Source of the DNA: Tolypeutes matacus
Taxonomy: Eukaryota; Chordata; Mammalia; Cingulata; Chlamyphoridae
Direction of reading: 5' to 3'
Length of the DNA: 64,000 bases
Assembly (NCBI GenBank): GCA_026826555.1
Contig: JAKSZT010017954.1
Location: 1,543,336 to 1,607,335, forward strand
The translations under genes were made by a program, and so were the position numbers. Within the stretch, counting starts at the first letter, position 1; the number at the start of each line of letters is the position of its first letter. Shown piece after piece: positions 1 to 13,536 of this stretch. The notes beneath the pieces were generated by a model. It had not been told where the DNA came from. It saw nothing but the letters and a program-made list of their open reading frames with translations, and did not search any database.

Positions 1-603
1 TCTGTCCCCCCACCCACCATGGCCACTGCCTGCTGCCCCGTCGCCCAAAGCCACCTGCTCTTCTACACCTCCCTGTTGCTTTAGGTACTCCAGTTTCGGG
101 TGCCTCTGGGGAAGCTGAAGGGCTGTTCTCTTGGCAGGATACTCTCATTGTTTTCTTGTAAATAAATGGTGTCCTGATAAAGGGAGGTGGCCTCTCAGCT
201 GCCCAGAAAGTGACCGAAGGGGATCTGACCACCACGCTTCTTTTTGCGAATAACGCAGTCCGTTTGCGCTATTGAAAAGCTGCTTGGAATCAGCAATCCA
301 GGCATCGTTTCTGTGCCCATGGAGGGAAGGGGCTCTCGTGCAGCGGACAGAGCCGGGCCTGCTCCCTAACCAGGGGCTTTGGGCTTGTTAAGCCTCAGCT
401 TTCCCATCCTCAGCGTATTTGACTACCTCATAGGCCAATATGAAAACTGAGACCCAGCGTCTCCCGTGGCACCAGGCACGGACATGGCCGCCACCAGAGC
501 CACCATCCTGTGGGAGCGAAACCAATGCCTGGTTCCAAGCAGCAGCAGCCATGGCTGCAGTCGTGAGGGGTTTCTCTGGCTCATGTTGATTATACCAGTC
601 TGC
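1..603. other. Intron sequence, nothing recognised
   Basis: Mixed-composition intronic DNA. No coding exon, RNA gene or repeat family could be assigned. The 5' boundary of the ARF1 retrocopy that follows is not sharp, so the last part could include diverged 5' UTR. Confidence 0.5.
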
Positions 604-2389
<1,786 letters not shown>

Positions 2390-2984
2390 CAGATGGATTC
2401 ATGAGGTAATAGGATAACAAAAGATGCCACTTAAACTGAAATTGCAACTCCAGTTTTGGAATGACCTAGGTATTAAATATCAGACCTCTCCTTTGATTTC
2501 TCAGAAGTCTCAGTATTTTTCTTGTTATAAGAAGTCTACTCTAGTTTCCTTAAAAAAAAAAAAAAAAAAAAAAATCTAGCTTCGTTCTTTAACTCTGTCC
2601 ACATGTATCTGGATGAAGAGTCAGGAAGAGCTTCCACATGGTAGGATGTAGACTGGGTGAGCCATATTAAAACGAACTGCTTTTTACCACTAGTCGGAGC
2701 AGCTACATCTAAGCCAGAAGGTTTAGCAGAGAACGAGGGGAACTGACCTGAAATGAGGAGGTTGCCCTGCCCTGGTGGTGAAATTAGATCCTGAGAGCGT
2801 GGAGTAGACCGCCCGGGTCATTGGTTGGCAGTTGAGCAGATTCCCCCACAACCCACCCCCACACATACCTATTTGTGGGGCCTGGGAAAGAATGTCAGGT
2901 TTCAACATTTACAAGGAAAGAAAATAAATTTAGGTGATAAATCAACTCATAATCACAAGTCACAATAGAACTCCATTCTGAAAG
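2390..2984. other. Intron with a 23-A homopolymer
   Basis: No gene or named repeat is recognisable. An A-run at 2552-2574 may be the tail of an old, short retroposed fragment to its left (about 2420-2551), but the body matches nothing I know. Confidence 0.4.
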
Positions 2985-3160
2985 TGTTGTGAGCTCTCAA
3001 AAAGTACATTCATATCCCACATCTCATTCCATGTTCACAGCAACCTTTTAGCTAGAATCATTCCCAGGTGAGGAAACTGAGGCTCCAGGGTTCTGGACCT
3101 GCCCAGGTTACACAGGTAGAGAGTGACGGGATGAGACACAGACTCATCAGGACTCCTCAC
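2985..3160 (-). repeat. MIR SINE, minus orientation
   Basis: Contains the GAGGAAACTGAGGC core followed by a diverged copy of the CCAAGGTCACACAG-like segment, which is the reverse complement of the mammalian-wide MIR core. Boundaries are approximate. Confidence 0.7.
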
Positions 3161-3256
3161 TCCTTCAGCTTGGCCTTATTTCTGGCTGTGAAGTTGTGCT
3201 CATCCTCTCACACATACACACCCCCAAGTAAAAAGGAGGGGAAATGGAGTACATCA

Positions 3257-3465
3257 GTGGTCCCCAAACTGCCTCTTAAAGGGCCAGGTATCTTCAGCTT
3301 GGCTGGTCAAAAGCCACAATTAGGGTATCATGTAGGTACTTATATAAGCATTTTAAGCATAACCATTTAAAAACATAAAACCATTCTCAGCTCGCAGGCC
3401 ATAAAATACGGGCAGCTAGCCAGGTTTGGCCGCAGCCTGCTGGCCCCTGGAGTGGACCGCCTGCT
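3257..3465 (+). mobile_element. Non-autonomous hAT (Charlie-type) DNA transposon relic
   Basis: Starts with CAGTGGTCCCCAAACTG and AAAGGGCCAG and ends with a segment resembling GGTTTGGCC...CTGGCCCCTGG, the terminal features of a widespread mammalian hAT-Charlie MITE. The middle is strongly diverged. The exact subfamily is not assigned. Confidence 0.6.
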
Positions 3466-5779
3466 GCTGGGTGTGGGCAGGTTGCCATGAGGTGGTGCAC
3501 CCCATGCCTCTGCCTTTAGCCCCTGCTGGAGGCTGGTGGTTGGTGGCATTTGTCCGTGTCTCAGAGAACTTGGATCTTGACAGAGTCAGAAAGCACTCTC
3601 AGAAAAATTCTCTGAGCTGCATCACAAACTCCTGCCATTGGTGCTTTTTGCACACAGACTTGTGCCATGGTGCTCTCTCACAAAGGCCCATGCTCTGCAG
3701 GTGTCATGAACCCGGAACCCAGGTCCTCGGTAGCCCTTCCAGAGAGATCTTTTGGGCCACTTTGGGGTGCCTGCCTGCTGCTGTCTTCCTGGTTCTTTGC
3801 TCCTTTCTGAGCTGAGTGCTGTCCATCCCTGAGGTGCAGAGAGGCAGCAACTGACCCAAATCTGGCTCTAATAGCCTGTGGAACCACTTTTGCATCCAGT
3901 AGCCAAGCAAGTGAGGTCGACTCTGGGCCACTGGCTTCGCACCTCTCGAGACCAGTTTTCCTGCCCATGTGGCTTCCAGAGCTCTACCAACAGGTCCGGG
4001 GTCTGTCTTTTCCCCATACCATCCTTTGTGGGTACCCCCACCCCTGCCCACCTGGCTGAGGCTGGGGGCTCTGAAGGAGATGGGCAGCACCTGGATCATG
4101 TTGCCTTCTGGAATCTGCTCCTGGAGGAGCAGGTGGTACACCTTCTACTAGGCCTTTTCCCTGAAGAAAGTAGCTCCAGAGTCCAGAGGTGTTGACAAGG
4201 CAGAGGGTACCAAAGAGAAAAATAGTGAGGAGTGGGTGGGCATGGAGAAGAAGTTTGTTTTGGGAGGTGATGCAAGATCAGCGTGGAAAGACAAGGCCCA
4301 GGAATTTAGGGCTGTCCTTACCAGTTGCAGACCTAGTGGGAGTCTGTGACCGAGCAGCAGCCTTTCAGGAAAAAACCATATGGCCAGTTTTGTTTCATAT
4401 CTTCCTGCCTTTTAGCCTAGGAATGAAGAAGGGGCAAGCTGCTTGTGGGGCTAACAGGCTTCTAATTGGGTCTTCTTGGTTTGGACTGGCCCTTGAGGCT
4501 CCAGTGGTAACCTGATTGTTAACTACCAGGCCTGCTGTCAAGTTACTGTTCAACCAGGGAAGAACTGGTAGACTTCCTCCATTACCCAAACACACTCTTC
4601 CCTGACAGGAGAACCCTGGATTGCCAGTACCCACAAGAATCCTGGTAAAATAGATATTTCTCGGGGAAAATAAAATAGTTTAGGTTCATCTTCAGAAACA
4701 ACAGAGTTACTCTAGAGCAGGAATAGACTAGAACCACCTGATACTTCAAATATAACATCATTGCAATGATCATGGCAAGAAACTGCTTGTGCCAGGGGGT
4801 ACAAGAGGAACGAGAAGCAGTCTTACACTTCCACAGAGTATTCCAGAATGTTGTGGAAAGCCACTTTCCCACATTTTCCATGTGGAAACCTAGTTCCTCT
4901 AGGTTTCATTGTTGTCATCATCCTCAGCATTGCCACCTTTGGGTCGACCTCTCTGTCTTTGCTCCTAATTAATTCCTTCAGGGGAGCAGACTCTTCACTG
5001 GGTCTAGTGCTCTCTTGGTCTTAACTGTTTGCCCTCTGACTCTTAAGCTCTCTGTTCTCTTTAAGGTTTTACCGCTCACCAAAGCCTTTGGCTTCTTCAA
5101 AGAAGAAGTTTTGTCCCTTTTAACATTTGAAGCTTTCCTGTCGACTCTCTCCACCTTTGCCTACTCCCTTTCCTCCTCTCTTGCTAAGTGGGACGTTTCC
5201 CTAGGATCTGGCCACAGGCCTCTCACCGCACACCTGGCTGCCCGCCCGCAGCTCCCAGGTGCTTGTTTTGCCAGGTCATGATTCCCTATCCAGACGTCCT
5301 GCCGGTTCCTCGGTATTTCCAAGAGTGGGTTTCAATGTCTTCTCAGTCCCCAGACCTGTTCCCATCCAGCATTCCTCTGTCTGTCTGCAGGGCTGTTGGA
5401 TCCCCCACCCAGGCTTGAACTTTCATCATTGACTCCAGTTCCAACTCCACTCAGTTGCCAAGGTCTCTTTCTTCTCATTCTGGAGAACATTGTATTCCTT
5501 CGTCCTCTGTATTGCCACCAGCCTGTTTCTGGCTTGATTGCCTTCTATATAAACTTTTCCTTCCCAGCTGGTCCCTTCTTCTTCAGGCTCTGCCCCTCTG
5601 GCCTGGCCAATGAACTTCTCTCAGTTTCATCTTCCCAAAGCAGAACCCCTGGTCTGGTCTCCACTTGGTCAGTGGCTCTTTGTTTAGGCACGTCTGGGTT
5701 CCCTGTGTGTCCTAGAGGGCCCCGGGTCTAACCCAGCAAGCAGGCCTTGTCTCCACACAGACCCAGCAGTGTACCTTCA
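3466..5779. other. Intron, no feature assigned
   Basis: About 2.3 kb of moderately GC-rich sequence. Short open frames occur on both strands, but none resembles a known protein or has splice-site context. The 5000-5760 part is pyrimidine-rich and could be eroded LINE2, but I cannot support that. Confidence 0.4.
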
Positions 5780-6065
5780 GCTCGCCTCTTTGTTGCCTGA
5801 GCTTATGCCGTTGTGTCTTCCCAGGAAGCCCTTCTCGCCCACTCCTCCCGCTGCATCCAGACCCTGCTCAGCTCGGCTGCCCCCTCTTCCTCGAGTCCTG
5901 CTCTGAGCCAGCAAGAAGGGGTTGGGGGCATTTTGCACTTTCTGCCTAATGGTGTTATTTGCACATATCTTTATCTCCTTGTGTAAACTGCAAGGTGGCG
6001 GAGCAGGAACTGTGTTTACCTCTGCTCCTCACAGGCGTGGGGTGTGGTGGGTGCTCAGGGCCTGG
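5780..6065 (+). repeat. LINE2 3' end, diverged
   Basis: The order of motifs (AGGAAGCCCTTC, a TTATTTGCACATATCTTTATCTCCTTGT-like stretch, AACTGCAAGG-GCAGGAACTGTG) follows the LINE2 3' terminal region. Boundaries are approximate. Confidence 0.5.
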
Positions 6066-6539
6066 CTGGCGGAGCACACAGATGGCAAGTCTCAGTGTGA
6101 CCTGCTCTGCTGTCAGCTGGTGTGCCCGGGAGCAAGGCCCGTTTCCTTACTTGAGGGCACAGGACACATGCAGGGACGTAACATTTAGCAAATGACGAGC
6201 CGAATGCTTTAAGGCGAACAAACCCTGTTTCTGAGAGGCGCGAGCAAGGCGGCGGTGTGGTAAAGCATGGCTTTCCACCAGCAGGCCCTTCCTCAGGAAT
6301 GTTTTTCTGGCGGGCACGGGGAGAGGTGTAGCATGTTGAAGGTGTGCTGGGTTCTTGATCCCTCCCCACAGCTCAGGCTTGCCAGAAGCAAGGTCAGGGT
6401 TCCAGACAGCCCGGGAGATGGAGTCAGCACAGGGAACCCTGGAACACGCCTGCACCGGCAGGTCTGAGCCATCAGCCGGAACGGCAGCCTACCAAGATTT
6501 GGCTCACAGCTGTGGAGGTTTCAGATGAAATTCAGCCCA

Positions 6540-6690
6540 GAAGTCAGCGTGGCGTAGTAGCTTCGGCGCCAGCCAGGCCCCGAGTCTGCGTGCAGTACAG
6601 CCAAATGGCCTTGGGCGAGACACGCAACCTCCGCGAGCCCCAATTCCCATCTGTACAGCAGATAGTTCCCCACACCTGAGGCGGCAGGGC
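6540..6690 (+). repeat. MIR SINE, plus orientation
   Basis: GTGGCGTAGTAG near the start, GGCCTTGGGCGAGACACGCAACCTC and CCCATCTGTACAG in the right order match the MIR tRNA-like head and core, with substantial divergence. Confidence 0.55.
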
Positions 6691-6904
6691 AGGGTGCCTG
6701 TTGCACTGCTGGCCACGTAAGGGGACCCTTTAAATGATGGCCTCGCCCATCCCTGGGCCCGGCACAGCCCACCGGGGTGGCACCAGCAGGGGACAGGCTG
6801 AGGGCAGCAGAGCAGCCCAGGCCTGCAAAGGCGGGAAATCGCTCAGGCCGGCTTGGGGGCCAGAGTGAAATGGTTCAAGTGATTGGGCCCAGCCAGGTCT
6901 CACG

Positions 6905-7110
6905 CCCTGCCTCTTGCCTCCCACCCCTGCCTCTCACCCGCCGCTCCCCGCGCCCTGCCTCTCACCTGCTGCTCCCCGCCCCCTGCCTCTTGCCCACCGC
7001 CCCCCATGCCCTGCCTCTTGCCCCCCACCCTGCCTCTCGCCCGCCGCTCCCCGCCCCCTGCCTCTTGCCTGCCACCCCCTGCCCCCCTGCCCTCCCTCCT
7101 CCCATCTCAC
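6905..7110. repeat. GC-rich minisatellite, 28-bp unit
   Basis: Eight imperfect units, each beginning CCCTGCC and mostly continuing CTCTYRCC followed by a CCGCYCCCC-type end. Unit starts fall at 6905, 6925, 6953, 6981, 7009, 7028, 7056 and 7077, giving 28-bp spacing with shorter variants of 19-21 bp. The strand shown is C-rich, so the other strand has many G-runs. It is not a CRISPR array: the units abut without unique spacers. Confidence 0.85.
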
Positions 7111-7999
7111 TCGCCACTGGATCTTTCTATTTCTCCACGCCAAGAATAGGGGACAGATTGGCCAGTCGTCTTGGCTTCTTTATCTCTAGTACGTGTTTCT
7201 ATAAATTTAAGCTCTTTCAGTTGGGTAAAAGCTTTAGAATTACTAAAATTCCTTTTGTGTTGCATAATGTTCTTGCCATTTAAAAGATTAACAGGCATAA
7301 TTTCAGTGAGCCTTCTTGAGTGGCATGTCTCATTTAGCTTAATCTCCCTTTAGTACATGTTAAAACATATAAAGAGTGTCTCCAGTGCACATGGGGGGCT
7401 TGGAGATTAAAGGCCACTCTGAGCAGTGGACTCCCTAAAACACACGCAGATGGCGTGAGTGGCCTGACTTGCCATCGGGCGGGGTACCCTGAAAATGCCA
7501 GGTGCCCACGGCGGGGGTATATCAGGCCGTCCCAGATCTTTTGGGAGAAAACGGCAAGTTGTTTGAGTTTAGTGTAATACTGGCAGAAACCAGTGATGTT
7601 TTAATAGATTTTTCCTGGCTAAAGAATAGCAGGCACAGTGTTACCTTTGGAAATTTTTGCTTGGTAAAATCCCTCTCTGCCGAGCTCCAGGTAAGCCACC
7701 GTGTGCCATGATTGGCAGAGCTGGGATGAAGTAGGGATGGGGAAGAATTTCAGAGCTGGGGATCCGGGAAGCCAGCAGCATCTTGTGAGCCCCCAGTCAG
7801 TGCAGGGGCCCCCATGGCGTGCTCGGGAAGGTCTCAGTAAGAGAGAACCAGCAGCCGTGTCCTGGCCGAGAGGAGCTGGCGGCCGAGCAGGGTCAGACTA
7901 CCTTAACACCTGCCTGTAGCAAAAGAACACCTTGCAGACCCAACAGGTGAAAGACACTGAGTAGTGCAGATGTAAGCAGGGGGTGCTTGGCCATCGTCA
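7111..7999. other. Intron, no feature assigned
   Basis: Unique-looking intronic sequence. An AT-rich stretch (7180-7370) is followed by GC-richer DNA. No exon or recognised repeat. Confidence 0.4.
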
Positions 8000-8245
8000 T
8001 CACCGCTGTCACTGACACAGCTGTGTTGAGCACCTACCCACTCTGTATTTGTTCACTCAGAAATCTCCGCTGGCCACCCACTGTGTGCCGAGCACTGCAC
8101 TGGCCGTCAGAGAGCGGCCCCAGAAGGCAGCGTACCTCATTCCTCCTTCACCCAAGAGAAGGCAGAGGCTCAGGAAGGGGGAGTCAGAGGGGCGGCCACA
8201 GCTCACGCAGCTGTTAAGTGGCGGGACTGGGACTCAGGTCGATTT
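8000..8245 (-). repeat. MIR-like SINE, minus orientation
   Basis: TGTGTGCCGAGCACTGCACTGG, then AAGGCAGAGGCTCAGG, then CAGCTCACGCAGCTGTTAAGTGGCGGGACTGGGA resemble the reverse complement of MIR in order. Diverged. Confidence 0.55.
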
Positions 8246-9974
8246 GAACGTCCCTATCAGAATGACTTACAGACGTGCGTCCATAAGAGAACATAGCGTT
8301 TCTGGAATCAAATCTGTGTTCCTGCAGGAAGTGTATCGAGTGCCTGCTTACCTCTGTCCAGACGTGGCCCCCACAGGGAAGCTGACAGTCTGGACAGGTC
8401 GGGACGAGCAGAGACGGGGTGTTTGTTTACTTGTCTGTGTGAGTGCTTCTAGTGCGAGGCTGTGGCTGGCGTGTTTTAGTGTCACAGCGTGTCCAGAGAG
8501 GTTCAAGTTAGGCCTGGTGGGGCTCCGAGGGGGTGTCGCGGGTGTGAGCGGCTGTGGCTTGCCGACCCGAGGGCCACGCCAAGGGGTGCTGATCACACTG
8601 TGTTGGTTTTCACTGTAGCAGCCCAAAGCATGGGCTTCGTTTTCATTTATTAAAACGTATTTCTATGGCGCCTCTCAAAAGGATTTCTTGCCTGGGAAAA
8701 GCCCTCTGTGGATGTATTATTTTGTAGCAGGTCTGCACCGCCATTCCTTCTCCTGGCTTTCCTTCCAGATAGCTGGGATCAGAGAAGAGCCCGTGTTACA
8801 GAGACGAGGTCACGGAGAGGGGATGCCTCAGCTCACTGTCAAGTCCAGGCCTTGAGCTGCAGGGGACAGTTGAAGAAATCCACAAGCTCTTTGTCCACTG
8901 ACCACCAAGAAATGCATTTCCGGTTTGGTTTGCTCTTAGCATGGAATTTGGGGGATCAAGATAGCCTCTCCTGCCCTTTTTTGTTAACTTTCTGTTAAGA
9001 GAACCACATAGGCTTGGTACCTAGCTGGGCATGGCATTGAAGGCCGCCCCCACCCCCACTTTAGAATTTTGATTATTTTTGTTTAAACACTTAAATATTG
9101 TTTGTTTGCTTATATTCTTGGTTTTAGATAACCGGACTCCAGAAAGGACTCTTCTAAAGAGTATTCTTTTTTTAAAAAATTCATTAAATCAAGTTTTAAG
9201 TATGGGTTACCATATTATTGATTTCACATTGTTTGATTTTACAAACAGACGTTCCCCTTGTCCTCCAAATATGTGAGCATTTCCCACCCTTTTGTTCACG
9301 TACAGTCTTGGGGAAGAACCCAGTGGCATTGCTTGTCTGAGGTTCTTGGGACTTATCTGGAGTTAAATGATCTATGTCTCAGGTAGACAGCAGAGGTTTC
9401 AAACTATGCGGTGCACAGCCATTTTTCTTCCCTTGTCTTTTGTGCACCTTCAGCATCCATTTAAAGGTTGTACCTGAGGGTTTGGGATATGTCGCATGGA
9501 GGACTGTGACAGTAAAAGCTAAAGATAGCATAGTAACTGCCTTTTGCCCTCACTCTCTCCTGGCTACTTTCAGGTCTGGTGAGTGGGAGAGTTCTCCTGA
9601 AGAGATGGGGCCTCCTCACTGCTGCGCGGAGACCCCATGTCCTCCCAGCCGCCGCCTGGGCTGCTCTGGGCTGGCCCTCCAGGCTGCTGCGGTGACCTCA
9701 CCCTCCCTCGGCCCAGCCCGGGCCTCCCTCTCTCCATGCCACATTCTGCTTTTTCCCTCAAAGCCCCTAAACCTGCCGCCCCAACCTAAGCCCCCCCACC
9801 CCCAACCTAAGCAATCTCTGGAACCCTGGAGCATCCTGTCCCTTCTTGGAGTGTACTGTGTTTCAGAATCTTCCCTGGGGGGTGGGGTGGGGGGCTCCCT
9901 GAGGGCAGGCCTGGGGCTGTTCATCTTTGCATCTTTATAGGGCTTGACTCTCAGTACAAATGTGAATGGAAGAT
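8246..9974. other. Intron, no feature assigned
   Basis: No exon or named repeat identified. Open frames reaching 188-189 codons here (8049-8618 and 9374-9940 on the + strand) have no recognisable homology and no splice context. Confidence 0.4.
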
Positions 9975-10090
9975 TGGATGGATGGATGGATGGATGGATG
10001 GATGGATGGATGGATGGATGGATGGATGGATGGNNNNNNNNNNTGGATGGATGGATGGATGGATGGATGGATGGATGGATGGATGGATGG
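9975..10090. repeat. (TGGA)n microsatellite with assembly gap
   Basis: Uninterrupted tetranucleotide TGGA units fill both sides of a run of ten N at 10034-10043. The gap is probably a placeholder inside the array, so the true repeat length is unknown. Confidence 0.98.
10034..10043. other. Assembly gap (10 N)
   Basis: Ten undetermined bases inside the TGGA array. The fixed small size suggests a gap of unknown true length rather than ten real bases. Confidence 0.97.
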
Positions 10091-11396
10091 CCGCCGATAC
10101 CCTGAGCGTGCTGAAGGGTATTCTTAAATTGTCTTAGCCAGTCATGGAATGCCCCAGGAGTCAGCTTTTAGAAGTCTGAAAAATATTTTTGGTATTTATC
10201 TCTTTAAGGAATATATCAAAAACAATCACCCCCCACTCCCCATCCCACACACAAAACAAACCATCACCAACCTCTTATTTTTCCTGAATGTGTGCTAAGG
10301 AACGTGATACCTTGAGGGGAGAAAACTTGTTCAGATTAAATTCTCGTGGGAGTCTTTGTAGCCCTGTGCTGCTCAGCTAAGATGACGCAGGGCCGTAAAA
10401 AGCTAGGTACTGTGACCTGCCTCAGACATTTACCCATGTCACCATTCCGTCCTTACACCAAAGGAAGAAGAAGAAAACAGCGTGGGGCTATGAATGTATG
10501 AATGTCCCTACTGTCACTGGCTGCACTGTATCTCGTGTGGCTGAGTTGTAGATCAAGGGAAATTTTTGGGAAAGGCTATAAGGTAGGAAAAATGCTAACA
10601 CTAAAGTTGAGTTGATTAGAGATAACTAGATCTATATTTGCCATATATGGTAATAAAAGAAAAGTCTGTGCAAATGCTCTCGACATTTATGGACTTCTCT
10701 ATGATTCATCTACCAGGGCCAACAGCTCCCGCCAAGAGATATAGAATTTGTTCAACTGTATCTCTTTCCTAAATTGTTTCACTAGGAAGAAGCCATGCTC
10801 TATATTCAAGAGGAAATTCTGCTACTGTATAAAAGTTAGTATTTGCTAACAGGCTTGAGAAAGATTGCTAGCAGAATTCCAAAAGTATTTTAAAGCCATT
10901 TGTTTCCCAAAATGCATAACAGTTGACTAAATGTTAGCAATTTTCTATAGACCTGGGTTCACATATACAATATATTTTTTGTTGGCTAGTCACTCTCCTT
11001 TCCATGTCAAAAGTAGAGGGGTCTGTGCTTTTTCGACTGATATACTCATATACAAACTCGTCCCCCCCCCACCCCCCGCCCGTTATTAAGTGTGATTCAT
11101 GCCAGCATGTCCAGGGACAGGGTGAAAAAAGGAGCACCTGGCCCCTTGTTAACTTCAAGTCTTGTGGTTTTGGAGCTGCGCCTAGTTATTGCCATCCAGT
11201 TGCCTGGCATGCCTCTTGCACCAGGCCCAGAAGGGACCAACTTCTGGGGACTAGGCAGGGGTTGCAGTCAGAAGGACCCTCGAAGTTACATCTGTGGCCC
11301 TCAGAAGAGCCAGCAGCACGGACCCCTCGGCATGATGTTGGCTCCCAAAACTCAGCTGCTTTTCTCCACCCAGGACTGCTTATTAAATGTGCTAGT
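10091..11396. other. AT-rich intron block
   Basis: Mostly unique AT-rich sequence without recognisable repeats from about 10560 to 10990. A perfect CArG box lies at 10641-10650. No coding exon seen. Confidence 0.4.
10641..10650. promoter_or_regulatory. Perfect CArG box (possible SRF site)
   Basis: The ten bases CCATATATGG match CC(A/T)6GG exactly and are palindromic. SRF binds such sites in muscle and immediate-early genes. Chance occurrence in 64 kb is possible, so function is inferred only. Confidence 0.35.
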
Positions 11397-11605
11397 GGGG
11401 AGTGGATGTGGCTCAAGTGGTCGAGCCCCTGCTTCTTATATGGGAGGTCCCAGGTTCGGTTTCCGATGCCTCCTAAAATCAAAACAACAAGCAAACAGAC
11501 AAAAAAACCAGCTTAGGGGAGCCGATGTGGCTCAGTGGTCGAGCACCGGCTTCTAACATATGAGGTCCTGGGTTTACTCCCCGGCCCTGGTATCTCAAAA
11601 AAAAA
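11397..11605 (+). mobile_element. DAS-SINE dimer
   Basis: Two head-to-tail tRNA-Ala-derived units. Unit 1 starts GGAGTGGATGTGGCTCAAG and carries a B-box-like GGTTCGGTTTCC. Unit 2, from about 11517, starts GGAGCCGATGTGGCTCAG and carries a diverged B box. They are joined by an A-rich linker ending AAACCAGCTTAGGGG at 11501-11519. The element ends in an A-tail at 11597-11605. Possible imperfect duplications (TTAAATGTGCTAGTG and TTAAGTGCTGATAGTG) flank it. The linker is shared with the other dimers in this window, so this is a propagated dimeric subfamily rather than two chance insertions. Confidence 0.85.
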
Positions 11606-13019
11606 TTTTTTTTAAGTGCTGATAGTGAAGTGGCACATGTGTCCTCCAACCTCCAAGATCACTGATGGTTGGGACCTGCTGGATAAAATTGGATGCAACT
11701 AAGGAGGTGCTTCTTTGGTTGAGTGAAGTGGGGTCCCCTTCCTAGCAGCCTGCTAGCCTGCAGATGAGATGTAGAGTGGCAGTCTTCCTTTGCCCTCAGA
11801 AGCCTTTATTTTCCTCTCAAATTTGAGGTCATTCATTGGGAAGCCCCCTTAAAACATAAAATCTCATTTTAGAGGCTTAAATTCCCTAGTTGCCCACCAA
11901 GTCACATATGTTCTTTAGACTTGCATTGCTATTTGCATAGTATAAATAATTCCATTTAGAATTAAGAAATCATGGTTTGCATTTCAGATGTCAGTGAGTG
12001 ACTCTGTAATATATCCTGAAAAGGAAAATGCATGTAAAAATGACAGGGTGCATGTCTGTGGGGCCTGCTGGCTGCATGTGGGTCTCCAGGCACTTTGTCC
12101 TGCTGCCGTGGGGTAGGGGCTCTCAGTGTGAAGGACCCTGGCTCTGCATCTGCTGGGGTGTTTGAGAGAGTCTCTGTGAGCAGTGGCCATGTACTCCATC
12201 TCTGCAGGGAGGTTTTCCCTTTGCTTATTAGTAATTATCCCTCTGAACAGCTATGGGAAGCCCTGTGAATATGTGCTGATTAAGCTAAGACCAAGGTATA
12301 TCTTTTCCATGCTGCTTAATTTTGGTAAGCCAATGGAATGTTTATGAATAAACTTAAAGTAAGTCACTGGAGGTGAGGGGAGGCTGGGGTAACCAAAGGA
12401 AACTGACCCTTAAGCTAGGAAGGAGGATGTTTCAGATCTGATTTTAAAGCTTCTGTCTAAAGGAAAAATGTAACCTATGATATACCAGTAAGTTTCCTCC
12501 TGACACTTAATGGACTTATAATTTCCCCTTGGAGAACTATGGATAGAATAGAGCTATGCATTAGCAGGTGCGGTACTGATTTTCTTTGTGAGCTGTTCAC
12601 AGAGCGAAGTTACCCCTGACCCCTGTCTTGCTGCTCAGGTGGACACTGGGACAGTCCTGTGTCCAGAAGTTCTGTTGTTGAGAGCTCAGGGCAGTGGGCG
12701 GGAGACACAGTTGCTATGTAAACCTTAAAAAGTCATTCTAATTCTATAATATCACTTGATCTCATCCTTAAATTTAAAAAGAATGTTTCCGATGTTAAAA
12801 GGATAGAATTTACTTGAAGACCATTTGGGAGCTAGAGGCACAGAGAGTAAAATTAGCCATAATTCCACGCACTCGCAGTGTTTAACACTGTATATTCGGG
12901 GCCGTTCTTTTCCAAGCACGTGTATATGTGTCTATGTTTATGTTTGCAGCTGGGGTCGGGGGTAATGCTATACACACATTTTGTAGTGTGTGGCTCTTTT
13001 CCACTTTTCTCCAATTAAC
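11606..13019. other. Intron, no feature assigned
   Basis: Unique-looking intronic sequence, AT-rich around 11800-12000, 12290-12540 and 12720-12870. No recognised exon or repeat. Confidence 0.35.
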
Positions 13020-13320
13020 GCCTACTCGTCCTCCAGTTCTGGGCTCAGGCGCCCCTTCCCTGCAGGACCTTTGCCGCTGTCCCAGGCCAGATTTGCCCCT
13101 GAGACGCCCTCGAGACCATGCACCACCTCCTCCTGGCACTTAGCACGGTTGAGTTTTCTCCTGTGCGGGGTGACTTGATGAAGGACTGTCAGCTGCCAAG
13201 GCAAGACAGAAGCCCCACAGGGCATGGGAACCTGCTGGCCGCCCTTGAAGCCCTAGCACCCACCATAGTGCTTGACGGCCGTGATAGCTACTCTAGAAAT
13301 ATTTGTTGAATAAATAAAAA
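13020..13320 (+). repeat. LINE2 3' end
   Basis: Motif order CCTTCCCTGCAGGACC, CACCTCCTCCTGGCACTTAGCA, GCCCTAGCACCCACCATAGTGC and the ending AAATATTTGTTGAATAAATA is typical of the LINE2 3' terminus. Diverged. Confidence 0.7.
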
Positions 13321-13359
13321 TCATGAGCATTATGCCATAGCACTAACTTATCTTAGAAA

Positions 13360-13493
13360 AATAATTTTTATCAATTTTATTGATATATATTAAGCATACA
13401 ATCGATCCAAGATGTACAATCAGTGGTATTTGGTATAATCATATAGTGGTACATTAATCACTTCAGTCATTATTAGAGCATTTTCATTATCCC

Positions 13494-13536
<43 letters not shown>

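Noticed and set aside
6905..7110. CRISPR-like array because of regular 28-bp repeats
   Set aside because: Units are adjacent with no unique spacers, sequence is low-complexity, and the genome is mammalian.
8049..8618. 189-codon open frame as a gene
   Set aside because: No recognisable domain, overlaps MIR-like sequence, overlapped by an opposite-strand frame, and no splice or promoter context.
9374..9940. 188-codon open frame as a gene
   Set aside because: Proline-rich, GC-driven frame without homology; opposite strand is also open over the same region.
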